A DNA stretch of 5,533 bases from an uncultured Verrucomicrobia subdivision 3 bacterium. Lineage in GTDB: Bacteria > Verrucomicrobiota > Verrucomicrobiae > Limisphaerales > UBA11358. The notes under the pieces are model-generated. The model made no database searches, had not been told where the DNA came from, and saw only the letters and a program-made list of their open reading frames with translations. The stretch covers positions 1 through 5,533 of the forward strand of contig CAIXPZ010000062.1 of the NCBI GenBank assembly GCA_903921455.1, written 5' to 3'. A program made the translations under genes and the position numbers. Numbering within the stretch: the stretch's first letter is position 1; each line of letters starts with the position of its first letter. Below, one piece after another: positions 1-5,533 of the stretch.

Positions 1-57
1 AAGTTTTTTTTGGTTTAACTCCGTCACAGCATCAGGTATTTGGGGCTGGTACGCGCA

Positions 58-231
58 TCAATGTGAAGGGTCAATCGGGCTGTTTTTGGCATCCCGTTCC
101 AATTGACGGTCGACACCGCGGCGCATCTTCTTGCAGGCAGATTTTGCCGTAACCCGCAGCCCATAATACCCGCTTTTCCGGTCGGATCCCTTATGGCCAG
201 CGTGCTCGGTTTTCAGCTTGTTGCGGGACAT
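58..231 (-). CDS. Small strongly basic protein of unknown function (57 aa)
   Basis: This short reading frame begins MSRNKLKTEHAGHKG and ends at TGA. I count 15 Lys/Arg against 6 Asp/Glu, so the product is strongly basic, with a central stretch (about residues 26-46) of alternating basic and hydrophobic residues that could form a helix. There is no signal peptide or membrane segment. Its ATG lies 4 bases beyond the TAA of the larger minus-strand gene and has no ribosome binding site of its own, so I infer translation by coupling to that gene. Third codon positions look GC-rich, as in the neighbouring genes. I do not recognise a family. A nucleic-acid-binding role is possible from charge alone, but this is inference. 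It could also be a chance reading frame, although its placement argues against that. Confidence 0.5.
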   Translation of the reverse strand: MSRNKLKTEHAGHKGSDRKSGYYGLRVTAKSACKKMRRGVDRQLERDAKNSPIDPSH

Positions 232-235
232 GGGA

Positions 236-574
236 TTAGTGGTTTTTGTGGATCGCCACCAGCCGCACCTTGTCGCCTTCTTTCAATTCAGTGCTGCGGT
301 TCTTGTTCGAGCGGTGTCCCTTGCTCTTCAAAACCTGATATGCAAAATTGACGACCGTTTCGCTTTTGCCGGTCAAGGCCGAAACGCGTTTAATCACCTC
401 CGACTTATCGCAGTACTCTTTGCTCGCTTCCGTAAAAAGCGTCCCATAAAGCGTTCCGGGGCGATACGGGCAGTCGCTGGGAATGGCTTCGGTCGGGATG
501 GCGTTCGATGATGGCTTGACGCTGCGGGGTGCTTTCCGTGTGCGTTTCTTTGCTGGGCGTTTGGCTGTGCTCAT
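236..574 (-). CDS. Small basic protein with HU-like N-terminal core (112 aa), putative DNA-binding
   Basis: Start chosen at the ATG at 574 because GGAGG precedes it by 4 bases; a longer GTG start at 598 (8 more residues) has no such site and its codons run through the ribosome binding site. Residues 1-22 are a Lys/Arg/Pro/Ser-rich, probably disordered tail; residues 34-55 contain PYRPGTLYGTLF and two Cys (35, 55). Residues 57-83 (KSEVIKRVSALTGKSETVVN onward) and 97-108 (LKEGDKVRLVAI) recall the first helices and first strand of HU/IHF proteins, which typically read K-T/S-E-L/V-I...TG-S and later GDKV-L-GFG. The DNA-embracing arm and C-terminal part of HU are absent: the protein stops three residues after IHK. 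It could therefore be a shortened HU relative, a winged-helix protein or an unrelated family. The N-terminal basic tail supports nucleic-acid binding. It probably leads a two-gene unit with the 57-aa frame that follows. Confidence 0.7.
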   Translation of the reverse strand: MSTAKRPAKKRTRKAPRSVKPSSNAIPTEAIPSDCPYRPGTLYGTLFTEASKEYCDKSEVIKRVSALTGKSETVVNFAYQVLKSKGHRSNKNRSTELKEGDKVRLVAIHKNH

Positions 575-578
575 GTGT

Positions 579-583
579 CCTCC
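579..583 (-). promoter_or_regulatory. Shine-Dalgarno site GGAGG of the 112-aa gene
   Basis: The minus strand reads TTGGAGGACACATG, a full GGAGG core 4 bases from the ATG. It decides the start at 574 over the upstream GTG at 598. It is the only strong ribosome binding site I find in the window; the helicase, ATPase and polymerase starts lack one. Confidence 0.65.
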
Positions 584-598
584 AATGTTGGTTGGCAC

Positions 599-941
599 AC
601 GTACAACCCGGTGTGAGCACTATTGCAACCACTATTTCATTCAGTGCGCCACATGCAGGATAGCTCAGTGATATATGTCGCGCAGAAGTTGTTTATACCT
701 TGAGAGGTGAGGCTAGGATCGAATCCTAGAGCGAATGGCGGGGGTTACAGGGCTAGTCGAAACACAATTGCATCCAGAGCTTGCGAGCGATGACGAGAGT
801 CTGGGTTAAAAGCTGTCGACAATACATACATAGGCGGTGGCGCGGGCAGCAGGACGGCTTGGTGTGCGGCAGCGGTTTCCAAATTGTAGTAGTGGCGGAA
901 CCCCGCTTGTCCAAAATCTCGATTGCCGTTAGTGTCTCGAC
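599..941. other. Intergenic region between divergent genes, with tRNA-like fragments
   Basis: This stretch of about 340 bases holds no convincing gene. It must carry the promoters of the leftward small genes and of the rightward helicase, but I see no strong -35/-10 pair. At 661-672 the plus strand reads TAGCTCAGTGAT, close to a tRNA D-arm (TAGCTCAGTGGT), and at 713-729 CTAGG-ATCGAAT-CCTAG forms a perfect 5-bp stem with a 7-base loop resembling a tRNA T-arm (usual loop TTCGAAT). The flanking bases that would form the acceptor stem (654-660 and 730-736) do not pair, and no matching D-stem partner follows, so this is not an intact tRNA. A minus-strand frame at 745-954 is open for 69 codons but lacks an early start and resembles nothing I know. 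Confidence 0.5.
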
Positions 942-3110
942 GTGATCCGCTCGATCAATGACCACGAAACCACTGCACCTGATCTGCCGAAGATCATCCA
1001 ATCAATCTTCGCGCCGAAGGGCTTGCTGTCCACATTCCCAGGCTTCGAATACCGTGAGCAACAGCAGCAAATGGCCGTCGCCGTGTCCCGGGCATTTGAA
1101 GTCTCGCACCATCTGGCTGCCGAGGCTGGTACGGGTGTCGGTAAAAGTTACGGCTACCTGATTCCAGCGGTGCTTCATGCCCTCGCGCATCGGCACCGCG
1201 TTATCGTTTCCACTCACACAATCAACCTCCAGGAACAGTTGCTCGAAAAAGACATCCCGTACGTCCAAAAGTTACTAACGAAGTTGGACGACGAAGATTT
1301 ACTGGCCCATCTGCATCAGCAACGGCCTCAGGATGAAGTCAGTCAATCGATACCTGATGCTGATCTGCTGTTATTCCGAGCAGTATTGGTCAAAGGCCGC
1401 GCCAATTACCTCTGTCCGCATCGGTTGGAGCGAGCCCTACGCGACGCCAAGAGCCTGTTCGTTGGCCCAGAGCAGACGGAATTGCGCCGCATTGCTGAAT
1501 GGGCACGGAAAACCAAGGATGGGTCGTTGTCGGATCTGGATATCCAGCCCGATCCAAAGGTTTGGTCGGAAGTCTGCTCTGAGCGTGGCATCTGTACCCC
1601 GAAGATCTGCGAAGCCGATGGGCAGTCCTGCTTTTTTCAACAAGCTCGACGATTAATCCGGACAGCAGACCTACTGGTGGTCAATCACCATATCCTGTTC
1701 ACCGAATTAGGCATTCGCGATGAGATAGAGGATGAGGAGGAGGACAAAGGCGAGACCACTGGTGTGCTCCTGCCCCAGTTTGACTGTGTGATATTGGATG
1801 AGGCCCACACAATGGAGGCGACTGCTGCCGAGCATATTGGCATCGGCGTGTCGCGAGGTGGAATTCATTGGTGGCTGCATCGGCTGTGGAATCCGAAGCA
1901 GGAGAAAGGCCTGCTTGCGACATTGCGACAAGGCCACCTCACGCCAGAAGTCACCAACCTGCTCGAATTGACGGATGACTTCTTTGAATCCATTGAGGAG
2001 ATCGCTTTCCCGGTAAGCGATGGTCGAACAGTCGGTCGTGCCAAACATTCTTCACCTTCTGATGCACCATCCACATCGCAGGGACAGTCGAACGTATTTC
2101 GGGTTCGCAAACCATTGATTGTCCCAGACATCATCACCGAGCCGCTGAATCAACTGCTGGCTGGAGTGGCTGAACTGATCAAGACCGTTGAGGACAAGAC
2201 GACCAGGGAAGAACTGCGGGAGTGGTCTCGGCGTGGACATGGAGTCCAGGAGCAGATCCGTGGCTTTCTCACCCAGGAAGCCGACGACCATGTCTACTGG
2301 GTTGAGCGCACTGGAAGGCGTCAGACCAACATCGAATTGCGGGCCGCCCCCATCGACATCGCACCGTATATGCAACGGATGCTCTTCAAGCCACATGATT
2401 CCGTGGTGATGACCAGCGCCACCTTGGCTGTCGGCAACCAGCTCGACTACTTTCTAAAGCGGGTCGGTGGCGAGGCGGCTGAACGACTACAATTGGGATC
2501 ACCGTTTGATTTTCAGAAGCAAATGAAGATTTGCATACCCAAGGCGATGCCGGATCCACGGGATGGCGGCTACCGAACTGCGCTGGTTCACTGGTTGGAG
2601 CATTTCATTCGCCTGACTCACGGCAAGGCTTTGGTATTGTTTACCAACCAGCGATTATTGCGGGATGTAGCGGTGGAGATGGAGGGGTTCTTCCAAGAAT
2701 TGGGAGTCGCCTGTTATGCCCAAGGTCAGGGGCTGCCACGGCGGCTGCTATTGAGTCGGTTCAAGGAGGAAATCGATAGCGTACTGTTTGGCACCGATAG
2801 TTTCTGGCAGGGAGTGGATGTCCCGGGCGTCGCATTAAGCAATGTGATCATTACGCGGCTCCCGTTTGCTGTACCGGATCATCCGCTCGTGGAGGCAAGG
2901 ATGGAAGCCATCGAAGCCCGGGGTGGCAGTGCATTTAACGAATACTCCTTGCCTGAGGCAGTGCTCAAGTTGCGGCAAGGCATAGGTCGCCTGATCCGCA
3001 CCAAGACCGACACGGGTATTGTCGTGATATTGGATAACCGCATCTTGACCAAGGCTTATGGTCGAGTGTTTTTGGCGTCGTTGCCACAGTGCCCGGTTGA
3101 GGTGGTGTAG
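942..3110 (+). CDS. dinG: ATP-dependent DNA helicase, DinG/XPD (Rad3) family with iron-sulfur cluster
   Basis: Complete 722-aa superfamily 2 helicase of the DinG/YoaA/XPD group, cytoplasmic enzymes that use ATP to unwind DNA 5' to 3', including damaged, R-loop or forked DNA. Visible in order: [12 protein letters not shown]-motif-like region (35-45); Walker [10 protein letters not shown] (61-69); motif Ia [11 protein letters not shown] (89-99); iron-sulfur region with NYLC (C158) and Cys 212, 218, 223 and 230, followed by [10 protein letters not shown] (244-253); DEAH box (286-289); MTSATL (490-495); [10 protein letters not shown] (564-573); [14 protein letters not shown] (616-629); and motif [10 protein letters not shown] (679-686). 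By family spacing the cluster ligands are probably C158, C218, C223 and C230, with C212 extra. Residues 360-385 are a Ser/Thr-rich low-complexity linker. The GTG start is the only usual start codon after the in-frame TAG at 930, and it places [11 protein letters not shown] at the normal distance from the N terminus; no Shine-Dalgarno is evident. The symbol denotes the family; a more specific orthology (dinG versus yoaA) is not resolved. Confidence 0.95.
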   Translation: MIRSINDHETTAPDLPKIIQSIFAPKGLLSTFPGFEYREQQQQMAVAVSRAFEVSHHLAAEAGTGVGKSYGYLIPAVLHALAHRHRVIVSTHTINLQEQLLEKDIPYVQKLLTKLDDEDLLAHLHQQRPQDEVSQSIPDADLLLFRAVLVKGRANYLCPHRLERALRDAKSLFVGPEQTELRRIAEWARKTKDGSLSDLDIQPDPKVWSEVCSERGICTPKICEADGQSCFFQQARRLIRTADLLVVNHHILFTELGIRDEIEDEEEDKGETTGVLLPQFDCVILDEAHTMEATAAEHIGIGVSRGGIHWWLHRLWNPKQEKGLLATLRQGHLTPEVTNLLELTDDFFESIEEIAFPVSDGRTVGRAKHSSPSDAPSTSQGQSNVFRVRKPLIVPDIITEPLNQLLAGVAELIKTVEDKTTREELREWSRRGHGVQEQIRGFLTQEADDHVYWVERTGRRQTNIELRAAPIDIAPYMQRMLFKPHDSVVMTSATLAVGNQLDYFLKRVGGEAAERLQLGSPFDFQKQMKICIPKAMPDPRDGGYRTALVHWLEHFIRLTHGKALVLFTNQRLLRDVAVEMEGFFQELGVACYAQGQGLPRRLLLSRFKEEIDSVLFGTDSFWQGVDVPGVALSNVIITRLPFAVPDHPLVEARMEAIEARGGSAFNEYSLPEAVLKLRQGIGRLIRTKTDTGIVVILDNRILTKAYGRVFLASLPQCPVEVV

Positions 3111-3326
3111 AAGGATTGGGTGATTTCACACGGGTAGTCCACCACCTAACGACCAGCACGCCATTCGAATTATAGTGGCACAGCGACAAGGGCAATCTTA
3201 CCCGTCAGTCCCAACACCCGCTCCGGCATTTCCTTGCCTGCCTTGAATTTCACAACCATGCAGGCGGGTGCCTACAGTGTTCAAACTCGGCAAACTGTTA
3301 ATTGTGACGGATATCGCTAGGCCGCA
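3111..3326. other. Convergent intergenic gap between helicase and ATPase genes
   Basis: Both flanking genes read into this 216-base stretch, so it should hold their transcription ends. I find no classic GC hairpin plus T-run terminator. An 8-bp inverted repeat, AGGTGGTG (3100-3107, in the last helicase codons) and CACCACCT (3140-3147), could form a stem with a 32-base loop but is not followed by T residues. A 29-codon minus-strand frame (3170-3259, starting MVVKFKAGKEMPERVL) lies downstream of the ATPase gene; it has no ribosome binding site and I do not call it a gene. Confidence 0.4.
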
Positions 3327-4535
3327 TCAAAGCAACTGGCTCAAGAGGGTCTTGGCCGGAACCACCACCGGGCCATTCGTTTGAAAGCAGTCCACAGGTT
3401 CAAATGGCAAGTCCATGACGACTTGAAACGCGTGTGCCGCCTTCGTCTGTGCCTGAAATAACCCCAGCGCCGGAGACAATCCGGTGTCCGCTGCTTTCAC
3501 TTCCACCAAAAACCATGGTTTGCGGTCGCGGACGACAAGAAAATCCACTTCCCGTTTCATTTTGTCACGGAGGTAGCGCAATTCGAACTCACCAAAGCCA
3601 AGGTCCGTCCAGCCTTCCACTGCCTTGAGGAGGTGGCAGGCCACCAAAGTTTCCGCCCGTGCTCCCACATCGGCGACACCACTCCAGTCTCGCAAAAACC
3701 ACTTCGGCTCTTTGCGGAGCGCCTTTGTGACATTGGCAAACCAAGGCCGCACCAAAAAACCATAGTGCAGTCGTCCCAGTAGATCGACCCAGCGCTTGAC
3801 CGTATCGACCGCGATGCCGATCTCCTGCGCCAAATTTGAATAAACCAATTGTTGGCCACTGCGTTCAGCGAGGATCTGCATCAGCGTCTCCATGGTGCCG
3901 AGATCTTGGACGTGGGTGACCTCGCGCAAATCCTCCCGCGACAACTGTTCCTGACGCAAGGAACGCCAGCGGCGAGAAAATCGGGTGTCGCGGCGCAGAA
4001 ATGGTTCTGGAAACCCGCCGTGCTCCCAAAGTGCATCCCAATCAGTGGCCGAGATTGGGGCGGGAGCCTGAATCTCCTGCTGCGGCAATTCGGTGCGTAT
4101 ACTTTCTCCAACAGACCAAGGATGCATCCGGTAAAGCAGATACCGCCCCATCAGACTATCACCTCCACGCCGAAACACATCCAGTCGCGAACTACCGGTG
4201 ACGATCAGGCGCATCCGATCTTCGTAGGTATCAAAAAAGCCCTTCAACAGCGCCTTCCATTTCATATGCTTGTGAAGTTCATCGAAGACGATGACAATCG
4301 GTTTCGCTCGAACGCGTTCGAGATGCAGTTCAGTTGCGAGTGCCGTTGGCCCACGCAATAAACAGCGCCGGTCATCCGCATTGTCCCAATTCAGATAGTG
4401 ATCGCCAACGGATCGGCAGACTGTGGTTTTTCCGACTTGGCGCGGCCCGCTGACCAGTGCCATTTGGCGGTGACGTTGGAGATGGTCCTCCAGCACGGCG
4501 GTATAGAGACGGGGTCGTTTGGACATGTGTACCAT
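3327..4535 (-). CDS. AAA_14 / DUF4143 family ATP-binding protein
   Basis: Complete 402-aa protein of the widespread AAA ATPase plus DUF4143 type, whose cellular role is not established. The N-terminal ATPase domain shows Walker A SGPRQVGKTT (29-38), Walker B IVIVFDELHK (80-89) and a sensor-1-like IVTGSSR (111-117), then the family segments RYLLYRMHPWSVGE (131-144) and WEHGGFPEPFL (170-180). A helix-turn-helix-like stretch follows (YSNLAQEIGIAVDTVKRWV, 232-250). The C-terminal domain carries REVDFLV (328-334) and WFLVEVK (341-347): D331, E345 and K347 match the spacing of a PD-(D/E)XK nuclease-type fold, though activity cannot be judged. Length and domain order are normal, with no frameshift. 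Starts at 4535 (used here) or at the ATG at 4526 are both possible and neither has a Shine-Dalgarno site. It is divergent from the polymerase gene and convergent with the helicase gene, so it is its own transcription unit. Its upstream region has repeated half-sites over a likely promoter, suggesting autoregulation. Such genes are common in accessory DNA; the substrate is unknown. Confidence 0.92.
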   Translation of the reverse strand: MVHMSKRPRLYTAVLEDHLQRHRQMALVSGPRQVGKTTVCRSVGDHYLNWDNADDRRCLLRGPTALATELHLERVRAKPIVIVFDELHKHMKWKALLKGFFDTYEDRMRLIVTGSSRLDVFRRGGDSLMGRYLLYRMHPWSVGESIRTELPQQEIQAPAPISATDWDALWEHGGFPEPFLRRDTRFSRRWRSLRQEQLSREDLREVTHVQDLGTMETLMQILAERSGQQLVYSNLAQEIGIAVDTVKRWVDLLGRLHYGFLVRPWFANVTKALRKEPKWFLRDWSGVADVGARAETLVACHLLKAVEGWTDLGFGEFELRYLRDKMKREVDFLVVRDRKPWFLVEVKAADTGLSPALGLFQAQTKAAHAFQVVMDLPFEPVDCFQTNGPVVVPAKTLLSQLL

Positions 4536-4546
4536 TATCGATAGCG

Positions 4547-4591
4547 TCGTAAATTAGTCCAGACTATTTTACGATAGTGTCGAATTTAGTC
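4547..4591 (-). repeat. Three-half-site operator-like repeat upstream of the ATPase gene
   Basis: On the plus strand, TCGTAAATTAGTC (4547-4559) and GACTATTTTACGA (4562-4574) are inverted copies matching at 12 of 13 positions around a 2-base centre. A third copy, TCGAATTTAGTC (4580-4591), repeats the first in direct orientation with one base missing. Read another way, the minus strand has two imperfect direct repeats of 23 and 25 bases, each TCTG..CTAA..CGAC..CTATCG, separated by 8 bases. The block ends 11 bases before the ATPase start codon. I infer a binding site for a regulator, possibly the ATPase protein itself, or an end sequence of a mobile unit. Confidence 0.7.
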
Positions 4592-4593
4592 AG
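4566..4593 (-). promoter_or_regulatory. Putative promoter of the ATPase gene
   Basis: Reading the minus strand, CTGACT (4593-4588, four of six matches to TTGACA) and TAAAAT (4571-4566, five of six to TATAAT) are 16 bases apart. A transcript would begin near 4559, leaving a leader of about 25 bases to the ATG at 4535. The -35 lies in the third half-site and the -10 in the right palindrome arm, so a protein bound there would block transcription. Consensus matching is by eye and assumes a sigma-70-like factor. Confidence 0.4.
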
Positions 4594-4781
4594 AATGGAA
4601 TTGTGGCGTACATTTACGAAAATCGGCGGCAAATCGGGCAATCTGGGTGCATTCTTTGTGGGCGCAGTTGCAAGCAGGACGTGGAACGGATCCAGCCACA
4701 AAATCATCACCGTTTTGCCCGCCGGTAACACAATTCGTCTAGCGCCAACTCAGCTTCCTTGACCCTCGAAATTAGAAGCCG

Positions 4782-4793
4782 CACACTTGTGTG
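4782..4793. repeat. Short inverted repeat CACAC-TT-GTGTG at the polymerase start
   Basis: Five-base perfect arms around a TT centre end 2 bases before the ATG at 4796, where a ribosome binding site would be expected. It may be a small operator or chance. It does not match the LexA boxes known to me from proteobacteria (CTGT-N8-ACAG) or from Bacillus (CGAAC-N4-GTTCG). Confidence 0.25.
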
Positions 4794-4795
4794 GT

Positions 4796-5533
4796 ATGAC
4801 GCATCGACCGCAACGCATTTTGCATGTGGATGGCGACGCATTTTTCGCCTCCTGCGAGGTTGCGCTCGATCCATCCCTGCGTGGTAAACCGGTTTTCGTT
4901 GGGGGTGGACGGCGGGGTGATGGAATCGTCATTGCCGCCAATTACATTGCCAAGAAATCGGGCATTACAACCGGCATGGCCTGCTTTGAGGCACGGCGAC
5001 AATGCCCAACCGGCGTGCTGGTCAAACCGCATTACGACGAATACCGACGGCTGTCCGTCGAAATGTTCCGCCGCGTCCGCCAATACACGCCGTTGATGGT
5101 GCCGACATCGATTGATGAAGGTTTCCTCGATTTCACCGATTCGCCAAGTGTGTTCCGTTGTAAAACCCCGGATGAACTCGTTGGGAGAATGAAGCGCGAG
5201 ATCACCAGCGAGGTTGGCATTCCTGTCACCATGGGACTCGGTTCGTCTCGTTGGCTTTCCAAGATGGCAACCGAGCACTGCAAGCCGGACGGCTTTTTCG
5301 AAGTGCCTGCCGACAATGAGCGGGAATTCCTTTTTGATATGCCGGTGCAGAAATTAGCGGGAATTGCTGAACGTCGTGCCCGCTCATTACGCGTGCTGGG
5401 CATCTGGACGTTTGGGGATGTGGCGAGGTTACCGTTGGGGCTCTTGGAGAAGCGTTACGGTTTTTTCGGTTTGCAGTTGTGGCTCTTGGCAACCGGTCAG
5501 CTGCGGGAAAAACTCGCAACCGCCAATAAATCC
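4796..5533 (+). CDS. Y-family DNA polymerase, DinB/Pol IV-like, 3'-truncated by the window
   Basis: The first 246 codons are in one unbroken frame with no stop before the window end. Y-family polymerases insert nucleotides opposite damaged template bases with low fidelity. Palm and fingers motifs are clear: ILHVDGDAFFASCE (8-21) with metal ligand D12 and the aromatic steric-gate position F17; GIVIAANYIAKK (43-54); YRRLS (83-87); SIDEGFLD (105-112) with the catalytic D107 and E108; and SRWLSKMATEHCKPDG (151-166). A helix-hairpin-helix-like thumb follows (LAGIAERRARSLRVLGI, 187-203, then TFGDVARLP). The last residues, NKS, are about where the little-finger domain begins, so that domain lies outside the window. 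Oddities: the usual S-Y-E-A-R dNTP-contact motif reads NYIAK, and the usual IDEAYLD reads IDEGFLD. No Shine-Dalgarno precedes the ATG; a TTG at 4787 is an alternative, but the ATG gives the normal N-terminal length. This is a Pol IV relative rather than UmuC with certainty, so no symbol is given. Confidence 0.9.
   Translation, partial: MTHRPQRILHVDGDAFFASCEVALDPSLRGKPVFVGGGRRGDGIVIAANYIAKKSGITTGMACFEARRQCPTGVLVKPHYDEYRRLSVEMFRRVRQYTPLMVPTSIDEGFLDFTDSPSVFRCKTPDELVGRMKREITSEVGIPVTMGLGSSRWLSKMATEHCKPDGFFEVPADNEREFLFDMPVQKLAGIAERRARSLRVLGIWTFGDVARLPLGLLEKRYGFFGLQLWLLATGQLREKLATANKS

Noticed and set aside
4..11. Run of eight T residues at the window edge as a terminator tail
   Set aside because: On the plus strand any hairpin would lie outside the window, and for the minus-strand genes it reads as A residues.
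745..954. Minus-strand open frame of 69 codons with plausible composition (contains FRHYYNLETAAAHQ)
   Set aside because: No ATG, GTG or TTG near its beginning, overlaps the helicase start, and no family resemblance; probably chance.
753..1001. Minus-strand 82-codon frame ending in VIARKLWMQLCFD, faintly transposase-like
   Set aside because: Overlaps the well-supported helicase start, is Cys/His/Arg-rich in an out-of-frame manner, and shows no transposase catalytic motif or terminal inverted repeats.
3100..3147. AGGTGGTG / CACCACCT inverted repeat as helicase terminator
   Set aside because: The loop would be 32 bases and no T-run follows; weak as a terminator on either strand.
4577..4762. 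Plus-strand 61-codon frame between the ATPase and polymerase genes
   Set aside because: GTG start lies inside the half-site block, no ribosome binding site, low protein-like character; treated as intergenic.
4772..5403. Long minus-strand frames opposite the polymerase gene
   Set aside because: They are antisense to a clear Y-family polymerase with conserved motifs and have no recognisable content.

Overview
The window is bacterial chromosomal or large-replicon DNA of moderately high GC (by eye). It carries five protein genes, the last cut by the window end. Ribosome binding sites are mostly weak or absent. That, the roomy spacing and the lysine/arginine-rich small proteins would fit a lineage such as Planctomycetes, but this is a guess from style; no rRNA or other marker is present to fix the organism.

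Left part (1-598, minus strand): two small basic genes read leftward as a probable two-gene unit. The first (236-574) has a clear GGAGG ribosome binding site, a Lys/Arg/Pro-rich tail and a core that loosely resembles the N-terminal half of HU-type DNA-binding proteins. The second (58-231) is a 57-codon, strongly basic reading frame starting 4 bases after the first one's stop codon. Neither is a family I can name with certainty. Bases 599-941 separate them from the helicase gene and hold no convincing gene, only tRNA-like D-arm and T-arm strings that do not fold into a complete tRNA.

Centre (942-3110, plus strand): a complete DinG/XPD-type superfamily 2 DNA helicase with all core motifs and an iron-sulfur cysteine set. 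After a 216-base convergent gap comes a minus-strand gene (3327-4535) for an AAA_14/DUF4143 ATPase: a Walker ATPase domain, a helix-turn-helix-like stretch and a C-terminal PD-(D/E)XK-like signature. Its start region carries three copies of a 12-13 bp half-site, two of them forming a near-perfect palindrome, laid over a plausible promoter. This is the most striking non-coding signal in the window.

Right part (4796-5533, plus strand): the first 246 codons of a Y-family DNA polymerase (DinB-like), with palm catalytic residues intact but several unusual signature positions. The window ends at about the start of the little-finger domain.

Taken together, a repair helicase and a translesion polymerase point the same way and are separated by a divergently and convergently placed ATPase gene of a type common in accessory DNA. 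I infer that the ATPase gene is a self-contained, possibly mobile insertion between two DNA-damage-tolerance genes. No CRISPR array, intact insertion sequence, rRNA or intact tRNA was seen.
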